A DNA stretch of 64,000 bases from assembly GCA_050246915.1 (NCBI GenBank), contig JBFWVD010000007.1, positions 27,829-91,828 of the forward strand, written 5' to 3'. This DNA comes from JBFWVD01 sp050246915. GTDB taxonomy: Bacteria; Actinomycetota; Acidimicrobiia; Acidimicrobiales; Ilumatobacteraceae. The translations under genes and the position numbers were made by a program. This document shows positions 38,677 through 47,406 of this stretch, piece after piece. Position 1 is the first letter of the stretch. Each line of letters opens with the position of its first letter. Below the pieces are notes generated by a model. The model was not told the origin of the DNA. It searched no databases and worked only from the letters and a program-made list of their open reading frames with translations.

Positions 38677-39540
38677 ATGGAGTTCACCGAGATCGACTAC
38701 TCGCTCGACGATGGCATCGCCACGATCACGCTCGACCGCCCCGCCCAGCTCAACGCGTACACGCAGCAGATGCGCCGAGAGATCCTGGCGGCATTCGACC
38801 GTACCGATGCCGACGACGACGTGCGTGCCGTGGTGCTGACGGGGCGCGGACGGGCGTTCTGCGCCGGAGCCGATCTCTCCAGCGGTGGCTCACGGTTTGC
38901 CACCGGCGCCCCCGACGTCGAGCAGGCAGCCGACGGCACGCCACGCGACGGAGGTGGCATGTCGTCGATGCGCATCTTCGCCAGCCTCAAACCGGTGATC
39001 GCCGCCATCAATGGTCCTGCGGTCGGTGTGGGCATCACCATGACCTTGCCCGCCGACATCCGGCTCATGTCATCGAACGCCAAGTTGGGCTTCCCGTTCA
39101 CGCGCCGCGGCATCGTGCCCGAGGCGGCGTCGAGCTGGTTCCTGCCCCGGCTGGTGGGGCTGTCGACCGCAGCGGAGTGGCTCTACTCTGGACGCTTCGT
39201 CATGGCCGACGAAGCGCTGGCCACCGGTCTGGTCCGAAGCGTGCACGAGCCCGACGATCTGCTCCCTGCGGCGTACGCGTTGGCCCATCAGCTCACCGAT
39301 GACAGTGCTCCGGTCTCGATCGCGCTGACTCGTCAATTGCTGTTGCGTGGCATGATCGCCGATCACCCCATGACGATGCATCGGGCCGACTCTCGCGGTG
39401 TCATCCAGCGGGGGCGCAGCGCCGATGCCCAGGAAGGCATCGCGTCGTTCCTCGAGAAGCGGCCAGCCAACTTCCCCTTGAAGGTGTCAGATGGTCTTCC
39501 GGAGCTGTTCCCTGATTGGGAGGAGCCCGGTTTCGCGTGA
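38677..39540 (+). CDS. Enoyl-CoA hydratase/isomerase family protein
   Basis: 287 residues. Crotonase motifs: VVLTGRGRAFCAGADLSSGG, AAINGPAVGVGITMTLPADIRL (oxyanion hole), FTRRGIVPEAASSWFLPRLVG (catalytic Glu position). Extra C-terminal segment (EGIASFLEKRPANFPLKV) is typical of the actinobacterial EchA group. Divergent from the M15 peptidase. Confidence 0.93.
   Translation: MEFTEIDYSLDDGIATITLDRPAQLNAYTQQMRREILAAFDRTDADDDVRAVVLTGRGRAFCAGADLSSGGSRFATGAPDVEQAADGTPRDGGGMSSMRIFASLKPVIAAINGPAVGVGITMTLPADIRLMSSNAKLGFPFTRRGIVPEAASSWFLPRLVGLSTAAEWLYSGRFVMADEALATGLVRSVHEPDDLLPAAYALAHQLTDDSAPVSIALTRQLLLRGMIADHPMTMHRADSRGVIQRGRSADAQEGIASFLEKRPANFPLKVSDGLPELFPDWEEPGFA
39332..39347 (+). repeat. Variant of the dispersed palindrome
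   Basis: GTCAATTGCTGTTGCG inside the enoyl-CoA hydratase gene. Confidence 0.45.
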
Positions 39541-39553
39541 CGGGTCGGTGAGA

Positions 39554-39745
39554 TCAGGCCCGGACGTCGAGATGTTGTCCCACCGCCGGGTCCAAGGACT
39601 TGGGCTGGGGGAGCGACTCCATGAGTTGACCCACCGTCGACGAGCTCGCGTCCATCGCCTTCTTCAGCAACGTCATGCCAGCGCCGTTGGTGGCATATGC
39701 AGCGAAGGTTGCGAGCGATGGATCGGTGGCCGTGATGGGTTCCAC
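39554..39745 (-). CDS. YjfB-like putative motility protein
   Basis: 63 residues from GTG 39745; a GTG at 39775 would give 73. The core GAGMTLLKKAMDASSSTVGQL, a LMESLPQP step and the C-terminal GQHLDVRA correspond to the short YjfB family (PF14070), associated with flagellar gene sets. It is convergent with the crotonase gene. The only other possibly flagellum-linked gene here is the M15 peptidase. Confidence 0.65.
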   Translation of the reverse strand: MEPITATDPSLATFAAYATNGAGMTLLKKAMDASSSTVGQLMESLPQPKSLDPAVGQHLDVRA

Positions 39746-39824
39746 GCCCGATCGATCGACGCATCTATCGCACACCTTGAGCGCGATCTCGGTCGGCGAC
39801 GGCTTGATCGGTAACGTGATCTCG

Positions 39825-40208
39825 ATGACCGACGAGCAGGCCTTGTTCGACCGTGTTGGCGGTGTCGCCTTCTTCGAGCAGCTGGTGGAGGGCTTCTATC
39901 AGCACGTCGAGCGTGACCCGGTGCTGCTCGGGCTCTATCCCGATCCCACCGATCTCCAGCCGGCGCGGTGGCGGCTGACGTGGTTCCTCATCCAGTACTT
40001 CGGTGGTCCGACCACCTACTCCGACGAGCGGGGCCACCCTCGGCTACGGATGCGTCACTTCCCCTACGCCATCGGTCCCGACGAGCGCGACCGCTGGCTG
40101 GCTGCCATGGCGGCCGGGCTCGACGGTGTCGAGGCGAGCGCCGAGGACAAGGCCGAGGTGTGGGCGTACGCGCAGATGGCTGCTGAAGCCATGCGCAACC
40201 AGAATTGA
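39825..40208 (+). CDS. glbO: Group II truncated hemoglobin (HbO type)
   Basis: 127 residues from ATG 39825. LFDRVGGVAFFEQLVEGFYQHVERDP starts the 2/2 globin fold. FLIQYFGGPTTYSDERGHPRLRMRH supplies the proximal His region, and RDRWLAAM carries the group-II Trp (G8). It binds O2/NO and detoxifies reactive species; HbO is widespread in actinobacteria. Confidence 0.93.
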   Translation: MTDEQALFDRVGGVAFFEQLVEGFYQHVERDPVLLGLYPDPTDLQPARWRLTWFLIQYFGGPTTYSDERGHPRLRMRHFPYAIGPDERDRWLAAMAAGLDGVEASAEDKAEVWAYAQMAAEAMRNQN

Positions 40209-40230
40209 CGCGCTCCACCGTGGGAGTGGT

Positions 40231-40566
40231 TCACCAGGTCTCGTACGAACGGTTCCGCTCGATACCCAGGTTGGGGACCAGCAGTCCGATACCGCACGCC
40301 GCAGCGAAGCCGATGAGGCATGCCGCGGTCACCATGAACGCTCCGAGGGTGCTGAGCCCGAGCTCGACGGTGAGCACACCGAGGATGAACAGCGAGATCG
40401 ACAGCGGGATCGCCTGCAGCGACACCCAGGCACCGACGGCGCTCGCACCGGGGTACAGCATCACGTGATCGACGGCGCTCTGCCAGCGCACGACCAGACG
40501 GCGCATCGCATACGCGGCGCACAGCACGAACAGCCCTTGGAACAACCAGGTGAGTGCAAGACCCAT
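40231..40566 (-). CDS. Small membrane protein, three or more helices
   Basis: 111 residues. Hydrophobic helices near residues 5-22, 38-60 and 68-100. No recognised domain. It is 62 bp downstream of rarD on the same strand and convergent with the globin gene, so it is probably co-transcribed with rarD. Confidence 0.65.
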   Translation of the reverse strand: MGLALTWLFQGLFVLCAAYAMRRLVVRWQSAVDHVMLYPGASAVGAWVSLQAIPLSISLFILGVLTVELGLSTLGAFMVTAACLIGFAAACGIGLLVPNLGIERNRSYETW

Positions 40567-40628
40567 GACGTCCTCCTCGACCCTTGACAATCGGCCGGGA
40601 GCCGATCGTGTTGAGGATTGGGGAACGC

Positions 40629-41543
40629 CTACGTGGTGGCAGTGGTGGCAGTGGTGGCGGCGATTCGGGTGCGTCGGGCGGTGTTGAGCCCGTCGGTGGT
40701 GGCGATGCCGAGCGCGCCCCACACCAGCGCAAAGCCGATCAGACGCCACAGGGGTAACGATTCGTCGTAGACCAGGACACCGAGGGCGAAGTTGATGGTG
40801 GGGACGAAGTACTGCAGGAGGCCGAGCGTGGTCATGGGGACCGACTGCGCGGCCTTGGCGAACAGCAGCAAGGGGACCACGGTGGTGATGCCGGTGCATG
40901 CCACCAGGATCAGCTGTTCGGTGGACGCCTGGTGCACGATGGCATCGGACCCGGTCGAGTTGATGACGATGAACACCAGCGCCAGCGGCAACATGGTGAA
41001 GGTCTCGCCGGCCAGGCTCTCCATCGGGTGCAGCGGCACGACCTTCTTGAGGAGCGCGTACGCCGTCCACGATCCGGCCATGGCCAGTGCCAACCACGGC
41101 GGCTTGCCGTACCCAATGGTGAGCACGGCAACCGCGGCGCCGGCGAGCATCAACGCGGCCCGTTGTGCTGGCCTCAGGTGCTCGCGGAACACCAACACAC
41201 CAACGGCGATGGATCCGAGCGGAGCGATGAAATACCCCAGCGCGCTCTCGACCACGTTGCCGTGGGTGACAGCCCACACGTACGAGAGCCAGTTGATGGC
41301 CAGCATCACGCCAGCAGCCGCCAGCCGGGCGATGAGCCGGCGATTGCCGACCGCGGTTCGCATGGCCGTCCATCCACCTCGAACCGTCAGTACCACGGTG
41401 AGCACCACTGCCGACCAGAACACCCGCTGGCCGATGAGCTCGACGGCGTCGAGCCCGTGCAGCTCGTGCCAGAACAACGTGAGCAGCCCCCAGATGATGT
41501 AGGCAGCCGCGCCTGATGCAGTGGCGGCGCGCTGTCGATCCAT
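40629..41543 (-). CDS. rarD: EamA-family transporter RarD
   Basis: 304 residues from ATG 41543. Ten predicted helices; RarD signature elements GAAAYIIWGLLTLFW, NWLSYVWAVTHGNVVESALGYFI and LGLLQYFVPTINFALGVLVYDE. The family exports small metabolites (named for chloramphenicol sensitivity). The C-terminus ends in ATTATTATT, coded by a 9-bp repeat adjoining the stop. Confidence 0.93.
   Translation of the reverse strand: MDRQRAATASGAAAYIIWGLLTLFWHELHGLDAVELIGQRVFWSAVVLTVVLTVRGGWTAMRTAVGNRRLIARLAAAGVMLAINWLSYVWAVTHGNVVESALGYFIAPLGSIAVGVLVFREHLRPAQRAALMLAGAAVAVLTIGYGKPPWLALAMAGSWTAYALLKKVVPLHPMESLAGETFTMLPLALVFIVINSTGSDAIVHQASTEQLILVACTGITTVVPLLLFAKAAQSVPMTTLGLLQYFVPTINFALGVLVYDESLPLWRLIGFALVWGALGIATTDGLNTARRTRIAATTATTATT
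40633..40659. repeat. 9-bp tandem repeat at the 3' end of rarD
   Basis: Three copies of GTGGTGGC(A/G) immediately inside the rarD stop codon (Ala-Thr-Thr repeats on the minus strand). Confidence 0.85.
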
Positions 41544-41616
41544 CGAGCACCACCCTAGGGAGTGGGACAGCTGACATCGCAGGCCATTTGGCGTCGCGCC
41601 GACGCGATGAGGAGGA

Positions 41617-42363
41617 TCAGCCGCCCATGGAGATGCCGCCGTCGACGGTGACCACCGAACCGGTGATGTACGAGGCGCGATCATCGAGCAGGAAGCACAC
41701 GGCGTGGGCCAGTTCGTCCGGATCACCCCGGCGCCCGAGCGGGATCATCTTGGCGATCGCTTCCTGCGCCTCGGGCGACATGGACAACGTCATGTCGGTC
41801 TCGAAGACACCGGGAATGACCACGTTGACGGTGACGCCCTTGCGAGCGACCTCGCGTGCCAGCGACCGTGTGAATCCGACGAGCCCCGCCTTGGCTGCGC
41901 CGTACCCGGCTTGCACCGCGTTGCCCATCGCCGCGGTGATCGAGCCGACGTTGACGATGCGCCCGAAGCGTCGCTCGATCATGCCCGGCAACACCAATTG
42001 ACTGAGGTAGAACGACGCCGAGAGGTTGACGCGAAGCGCCGTGTCCCACTCATCGATGGTCATCGTGCGCACCGGGGCTTGGATGAGGAGCCCAGCGTTG
42101 TTGACGAGATGATCGACCTGGCCACGCAGCTCGATCACCTCGTGGACCATTCGGCGGCAGGCATCGGGGTCACCGACGTCGCAAGGGTGCAGAGAGATCG
42201 ACCCCGGGGCGTCAGCCAGCGCAGTGGCCAGCTCCTCGGCCGCCACGGTGTTGCCGGCGAACACCGCAGCAACGTGCGCTCCTTCGCGAACGAGTCGGGC
42301 GGTGATGGCCGCGCCGATACCGCGCGTTCCACCGGTCACGATCGCAGTGCGGGGCGTGGGCAT
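41617..42363 (-). CDS. 3-oxoacyl-ACP reductase-like SDR (FabG family)
   Basis: 248 residues from ATG 42363 with GGAGGAGC upstream. TGGTRGIGAAI, VNNAGLLIQ, VNVGSITAAMGN (Ser), YGAAKAG (Tyr/Lys) and VVTVDGGISMGG all fit classical FabG. It reduces 3-oxoacyl thioesters with NADPH. Not next to other fatty-acid synthase genes, so a 3-hydroxyacyl-CoA role is also possible. Confidence 0.92.
   Translation of the reverse strand: MPTPRTAIVTGGTRGIGAAITARLVREGAHVAAVFAGNTVAAEELATALADAPGSISLHPCDVGDPDACRRMVHEVIELRGQVDHLVNNAGLLIQAPVRTMTIDEWDTALRVNLSASFYLSQLVLPGMIERRFGRIVNVGSITAAMGNAVQAGYGAAKAGLVGFTRSLAREVARKGVTVNVVIPGVFETDMTLSMSPEAQEAIAKMIPLGRRGDPDELAHAVCFLLDDRASYITGSVVTVDGGISMGG
41987..42002 (-). repeat. 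Variant of the dispersed palindrome
   Basis: Reads GTCAATTGGTGTTGCC on the minus strand, inside the FabG-like gene. Confidence 0.45.
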
Positions 42364-42466
42364 CGGTTTGCTCCTCCGGTTTCGTACCGTGCCGATCCAC
42401 GAAGGATCGAGACGCAATCGACCATAGTGGCGGTACAACACCGGATTCTCGTGCGACGATCGCGCC

Positions 42467-42988
42467 ATGACCCGTGATCGTCGTGTCCCTCTCATCGTCG
42501 GTTCGTTGGCGCTCGTCCTGCTCGCGGCATCGTGCAGCGACGACGGCGGCTCGTCAGCCCCGACCGACACCTCCGCCGTGACCACCACCCCAACCACCGC
42601 CGCTGCGGTGACCACGACGTCGGTGCAACCAGCCATCACCACCACATCGGCGGCCACGACCACGATCGCGGCAACGACGCTTGCCCCGACCACCACGCAG
42701 GCCCCGCCGTCGAGCAGCGCTACGGGCCCGTTGACCGTCGACCTCGATGCCGATGCCATCATCGCCGCCGATACACCCAAGGTGGTCACGGTGGTGGCCG
42801 AGAGCCAGATGGAGATCAATCTCCGATCGGCATCGAGCCAGGAGTACCACCTGCACGGCTACGACCTCGAAGCCACCGCTCCTGCCGGCAAGGAGATCAC
42901 CTTGGCCTTCACTGCGCGCGACAAAGGTGAGTTCGAACTCGAGACCCACGGGACCAACAAGGTGCTCCTCATCTTGAAGGTGGTGTGA
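42467..42988 (+). CDS. Lipoprotein with cupredoxin-like C-terminal domain
   Basis: 173 residues. Signal peptide with lipobox LLAASCSDD, then a Thr-rich linker (about residues 35-85) and a C-terminal beta-rich domain. EYHLHGYDLE ... GEFELETHG resembles cupredoxin-like folds with possible metal-binding His residues; the usual copper-site Cys/Met is not evident. Convergent with another secreted-protein gene. Confidence 0.8.
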   Translation: MTRDRRVPLIVGSLALVLLAASCSDDGGSSAPTDTSAVTTTPTTAAAVTTTSVQPAITTTSAATTTIAATTLAPTTTQAPPSSSATGPLTVDLDADAIIAADTPKVVTVVAESQMEINLRSASSQEYHLHGYDLEATAPAGKEITLAFTARDKGEFELETHGTNKVLLILKVV

Positions 42989-43035
42989 CCGGCCCGCCCG
43001 CCGGCCACACCACCTGAGCAACGATCTCCCGGGTC

Positions 43036-45138
43036 TCAGAACGCGATCGTGTCCACCTCTTGTAGCGACTGGCGATCGAACACGATCACCCGGTCGTAGC
43101 CGATGGCGACGATGCGGTCACCGACGATCACCGAACGTTGCGCTTGCTGATAGTCGGGCATTTCGAGGCGGCCTTGGTCGGTGAGCGAGTCGCCGGTCAC
43201 GTCGATCACCAGCAACTCGTTGCGGCCGGTGTTGTAGTCGATGACGCCGAACAGCAGTGACGGATCCAACCAGGTGATGGCATGGGGGTCGTACTCGGCC
43301 ATCGACTCACCGCCCACGGCCAGATGGTCGCTCTCGCGTGGGTTGGCCGGATCGGTCACGTCGAACAGCGACACCTTGGCACCGGTGGTCCGCCCGGAGT
43401 TCTCGGAGGCATCCTGGCCGATACCGATCAACTTCCCGTCGCCGACGGGGAGGAGATAGGCGGAGTAGCCGGGGATGTGCAGCTCACCGCTCACTTCAGG
43501 TTGCTTGGGATCGTGCAGATCGATGACGTAGAGCGGATCGGTGCGGCGGAACGTGACCACGTAACCCATCGGACCGATGAAGCGAACCGCATAGATCTGC
43601 TGCCCCTTGCCCAGTCCGGTGATCGACGACTCCATCGCCAGGTCTTCGCCGCTGCGGTTCAACACCGTGACCGACGAACTCGACTCGGCCACCTGCGGGG
43701 GAATCATCACCGTCGTGTTGGCCACGGACTCATCGATCATGATCGGACCGGTCGGCTGCGTGGTCGTGGCCACTCGCAGACGCCCGTCGTACTCGCTCAT
43801 CGAGTACGAGTTGAGCAGGGAACCGTCAACCGAACCTGACGCCACCCAGCGGGCACCGCTCACATCGGTGAGGTCGAACTGATGGATGTCGGTGTGTTGC
43901 GTGGGCGCAGCCGCCGAGCCCTGCCGTTCGAGATCGATCGGGTTGATCCACTGGTTCGAGGCCACGTACAGCGATGTGGGGGATGCGTACACGGTCTCGC
44001 CGGTGGCGATCACGCCCCCGGCACCCCGAACGCTGCCGTCGCCGTCGAGATCCACCGATGCCACCCACACCAGACCCATGCCGGCGAACGTGGTCGGCAT
44101 GCCGACGTTGGAGCAGTCGATTGCTTGCTGTCCGGCGTCGTTGGCCGAGTCGTACCGCTTGGGCAGCCAGTCGGCGGCCGTCGAGTTCTCGATGATCTTG
44201 CGGTTGTGGTCGAGCGCCGCCTGGGCTGCGCTCTCGGTGGCCGGCTGCAGGAATGCGAGCCCGGCCCCGAAGGAGCTCCGCATCACCACGCGTGGATGAT
44301 GATCGACGTTGCGCACCGCCACCGCACCGCCATCGACCCGCTCCTCCTCGAGCAGTTTCACGTTGCTCGGGTCGGAGACGTCGTAGATGGCGATGCGAGT
44401 CTGGTTGACACCTTGGTTCCATGGTCCGAGCACGGCACGGTCCGTGGCCACGTTCTGGATCGACATGGTCGTCCACACCTGTGACACGACGACCAGCCGA
44501 TCACCGTCGAGCATGAGTTGATGCCCGCCCGAGCCGTCGGGCATCGTGACGGTATCGGTGACCTTTCCCGCGGTGATGTCGATGACCCGCAAGGTCATAC
44601 CGTCGGTCACGGTGTAGATCGATCGACCGTCGGTGTCGACCAGATCACCTTCGTCGATTCCGGCCTCCTGGGTGTTGGTCTGCGACACCTGGCCGGGAGC
44701 GTTGCTGGAGGCCGCGTCGCCGACCGCCACCCCGCTGGAGCGCTGATCGACGGCGGCCGCGGCGGTGGTCGCCGTCGCCATTCCCTCGTTGGTGGCCAGC
44801 GGCATCGGGTAGCCGTAGCCGTAGGGGTTGTTCAGCCCCCATGGGGTCACCTGCTCGAGGGCCTTGGCTTTCACTGCGGACAGGAACGCATCGCAGGAGT
44901 CGAATCGGTCGAACAACGCCCGTGAACGCCCGGGGCCGTTGGGCACCGGGCCGCTCCGGGTCGTGACGCTGTCAATTCTAGTTGACGATGTCGGGTCGGT
45001 GACCGTGCCGATGGTGGAGCTGGAGCCCAGCGGCTGGGCCTCGCCGCCGTCATCGCTGCACGCCGTGGCGGTCAGGGCAGTGGCCAGTGCCACGGTGAGG
45101 ATCGAGGTGGTGGAGCGGCGATGTGTCCGAGAGCCCAT
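43036..45138 (-). CDS. Secreted beta-propeller lipoprotein
   Basis: 700 residues from ATG 45138; ATG 45195 is an alternative. Lipobox ATALTATACSDDGG. About residues 120-700 are blades with DLVDTDGRSIYTVTDGMTLRVIDI and repeated 'vidLhDP..P...GEL' segments, matching the prokaryotic 'beta-propeller domain' (Beta_propel) secreted family. No activity is known; a binding or surface role is likely. A dispersed palindrome lies at 44971. Confidence 0.88.
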   Translation of the reverse strand: MGSRTHRRSTTSILTVALATALTATACSDDGGEAQPLGSSSTIGTVTDPTSSTRIDSVTTRSGPVPNGPGRSRALFDRFDSCDAFLSAVKAKALEQVTPWGLNNPYGYGYPMPLATNEGMATATTAAAAVDQRSSGVAVGDAASSNAPGQVSQTNTQEAGIDEGDLVDTDGRSIYTVTDGMTLRVIDITAGKVTDTVTMPDGSGGHQLMLDGDRLVVVSQVWTTMSIQNVATDRAVLGPWNQGVNQTRIAIYDVSDPSNVKLLEEERVDGGAVAVRNVDHHPRVVMRSSFGAGLAFLQPATESAAQAALDHNRKIIENSTAADWLPKRYDSANDAGQQAIDCSNVGMPTTFAGMGLVWVASVDLDGDGSVRGAGGVIATGETVYASPTSLYVASNQWINPIDLERQGSAAAPTQHTDIHQFDLTDVSGARWVASGSVDGSLLNSYSMSEYDGRLRVATTTQPTGPIMIDESVANTTVMIPPQVAESSSSVTVLNRSGEDLAMESSITGLGKGQQIYAVRFIGPMGYVVTFRRTDPLYVIDLHDPKQPEVSGELHIPGYSAYLLPVGDGKLIGIGQDASENSGRTTGAKVSLFDVTDPANPRESDHLAVGGESMAEYDPHAITWLDPSLLFGVIDYNTGRNELLVIDVTGDSLTDQGRLEMPDYQQAQRSVIVGDRIVAIGYDRVIVFDRQSLQEVDTIAF
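44971..44986. repeat. GTCAAT-N4-GTTGAC palindrome (dispersed motif)
   Basis: GTCAATTCTAGTTGAC inside the beta-propeller gene. Confidence 0.6.
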
Positions 45139-45279
45139 GGGTGTTGCCCCGTTCGTGAGGTGACCTCGACGGTCATTTGCCGCCTTCGACGGCATCTCGA
45201 ACCCGGACGGTTCCCCGGTGGCCGAGATTTCTCACCCCAGACGCGACGAAGGCCGGGCCCCGCAGGACCCGGCCGTGTC

Positions 45280-45460
45280 TGCTTCGGCAGCGCCGCTTCG
45301 CTTCACTGCCTCAGAGGGCTGTGTTTGCTTCGGCAGCGCCGCTTCGCTTCACTGCCTCAGAGGGCTGTGTTTGCTTCGGCAGCGCCGCTTCGCTTCACTG
45401 CCTCAGAGGGCTGTGTTTGCTTCGGCAGCGCCGCTTCGCTTCACTGCCTCAGAGGGCGCT
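45280..45460. repeat. 46-bp tandem repeat, four copies
   Basis: Units start at 45280, 45326, 45372 and 45418, each beginning TGCTTCGGCAGCGCCG. The copies are essentially identical; the last runs into the 3' end of the thiolase gene and contains its stop. There are no spacers, so it is not CRISPR. Together with the upstream region of the beta-propeller gene it fills the 310-bp gap 45139-45448. Confidence 0.97.
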
Positions 45461-46654
45461 CTTCTCCAGGATGTGGATGCCGCAGGCCGAACCGAGGCCG
45501 ATGACGTGAGCCAGACCCACCTTGGCGCCTTCGATCTGACGGGGGCCGGCCTCACCGCGGAGGTGATGGCAGATCTCCCAGATGTTGGCGATGCCGGTGG
45601 CGGCGATGGGGTGGCCCTTGGACTGCAGACCGCCGGACACGTTCACCGGGGTCTTGCCCGTGCGGTACGGAGCTCCGGAGAGCAGGAAGTCGGCAGCGCC
45701 GCCCTCCTCGCACAGCATGAGGTTGTCGTAGTGCACCATCTCGGCGGTGGCGAAGCAGTCGTGGAGTTCGACGAGGCTGAGGTCCTGGGGACCGACGCCG
45801 GCCTTCTCGTAGGCTTGCTTGGCCGCGTTGCGGGTGAGGGTGTTGACGTTGGGGAGGATCTGGCAAGCCTCCTCATAGGGATCGGTGGTGAGCACCGAAG
45901 CCGACACCTTGATGGCCCGGCGCTGCTGCTGCAGCGAGAGGGTCTTGAGCTTGGTGCCGCTGATGAGCACCGCCGCGGCGGAGCCGTCGCAGTTGGCCGA
46001 GCACATCGGGCGGGTGTTGGGGTAGGCGATCATGATGTCGTTCATGATCTCCTCGAGGGTCATGGCCTTGTTGTACGCAGCCAGCGGGTTCAGCGTGGAG
46101 TGCATGTGGTTCTTCTCGCTGATCTTGGCGAAGGTCTCGAAGGAGATCTCGCCATAGCGATGTCCGTACTCCATGCCGATCTGGGCGAACGTACCGGGCA
46201 TGTTCTCCGTGCCGGTGCGTCCGTCGGTCGGGGCGATGGCGCCCAGACGGCCCTTGGGCTTCCACGTGGGGGACACGGTGGTGTCGCCGACACCGAGGAG
46301 ACCGGCGCCGGCCAGCTTCTCGGCACCGACGGCGATGCCCATGTCGCACTCGCCCGACTTGATGGCCATGATGACCGTCTTGAGGGCGGTGGCGCCGGTG
46401 GCGCAGGCGTTGGTCACGTTCCACACGGGGATGCCGGTCTGGCCGATCTGCTTCTGCAGCTGCTGGCCCATGCCCGCGCCGCCGATGAGCTGACCGGCGG
46501 CCAAGATGCCCATGTCCTTCAAGGTGATGCCTTCGCCGGCGTCGGCGACTGCGCCCATCGCGGCCTCAGCCGCGAGGTCGATGACGTCCTTGTCGACATG
46601 CTTGCCGAACTTCGTCATCACGATTCCGAGGATGTATACGTCGTCGTTTGCCAT
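45449..46654 (-). CDS. Thiolase-superfamily protein (SCP2-thiolase / lipid-transfer type)
   Basis: 401 residues. NVTNACATGATAL (nucleophilic Cys), LVELHDCFATAEM and GGLQSKGHPIAATG are the thiolase motifs in the form typical of SCP-x/Ltp proteins. It would cleave 3-ketoacyl-CoAs or, like mycobacterial Ltp2, act as an aldolase with a DUF35 partner. A DUF35 gene lies 73 bp upstream on the same strand, supporting a complex. The stop lies in the last copy of a 46-bp repeat. Confidence 0.92.
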   Translation of the reverse strand: MANDDVYILGIVMTKFGKHVDKDVIDLAAEAAMGAVADAGEGITLKDMGILAAGQLIGGAGMGQQLQKQIGQTGIPVWNVTNACATGATALKTVIMAIKSGECDMGIAVGAEKLAGAGLLGVGDTTVSPTWKPKGRLGAIAPTDGRTGTENMPGTFAQIGMEYGHRYGEISFETFAKISEKNHMHSTLNPLAAYNKAMTLEEIMNDIMIAYPNTRPMCSANCDGSAAAVLISGTKLKTLSLQQQRRAIKVSASVLTTDPYEEACQILPNVNTLTRNAAKQAYEKAGVGPQDLSLVELHDCFATAEMVHYDNLMLCEEGGAADFLLSGAPYRTGKTPVNVSGGLQSKGHPIAATGIANIWEICHHLRGEAGPRQIEGAKVGLAHVIGLGSACGIHILEKSAL

Positions 46655-46727
46655 GTTGGTTCTTCTCCGCTCTTACGTTCCGAGTTCGATTGGTTGCCGA
46701 GGTCTATTCGTGGATGTTCGGGTCAGA

Positions 46728-47123
46728 TCAGGAAGCGGGCTCGAAGCCGTAACCGATGCCCTCGGTGCCGTCGGCGTCAGGACCCATGGAGTAGGTGGCC
46801 AAGCGGACCTTCATGCCGAGCTTCACGTGCTCGGGGTCGGGCTTGACGTTGATGAGGTTGCAGCGAACCGAGGTGCCATCGCAGTTGACGACGGCCGACA
46901 CGAACGGAACCTCGACTCCTGGGGGAGCGAATGAGACGATGGTGAACGAGGTGACCTCACCGGTGGTGCCGATGGGGACCTTCTTGAACGAGGTGCCGAA
47001 GCAGCTGGCGCAAGCGTTGCGGCGGTCGAAGAACCGGGCCCCGCACGACGTGCACTCGTTCGCCTCCAGGTGCGGTTCCGCCCCCAGGATCAGGTAGTCG
47101 ACAAGGGGAATCTGGTTGGCCAT
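46728..47123 (-). CDS. Zn-ribbon/OB-fold DUF35 protein
   Basis: 131 residues behind GGAGG. N-terminal rubredoxin-like zinc ribbon (CTSCGARFFDRRNACASC) and an OB-fold (TGEVTSFTIVSFAP ... VRCNLINV). DUF35 proteins bind thiolase-like partners and their acyl-CoA; the partner gene follows. First gene of the leftward operon. Confidence 0.93.
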   Translation of the reverse strand: MANQIPLVDYLILGAEPHLEANECTSCGARFFDRRNACASCFGTSFKKVPIGTTGEVTSFTIVSFAPPGVEVPFVSAVVNCDGTSVRCNLINVKPDPEHVKLGMKVRLATYSMGPDADGTEGIGYGFEPAS

Positions 47124-47406
47124 GTGTCCTCCAGGCAGTGACCGGCAGGCTACTGCCGGGGTCGTCGGTTCGGTCGTGTTGCAACGCAGCTCACGCCGGA
47201 TCTACACCGTACAGACCCCTGCCTCTGTCGACCCATTCCCCCGCAAGGGGGCAACTGTCGGCACCAGGCGCGCCGCGAGCGGGCGAGACCGGAGATTACC
47301 GCCGCGAATGGGCGATCCATATAGTGCTCGACGCGGCCGGGGACCGATCGAGCCCTGTCGGGATCGTTCACGAACCTGACGAACCACGTCGACCTGTGGA
47401 GGACAT

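Noticed and set aside
45280..45460. CRISPR array
   Set aside because: The units are contiguous with no unique spacers and no cas genes nearby.
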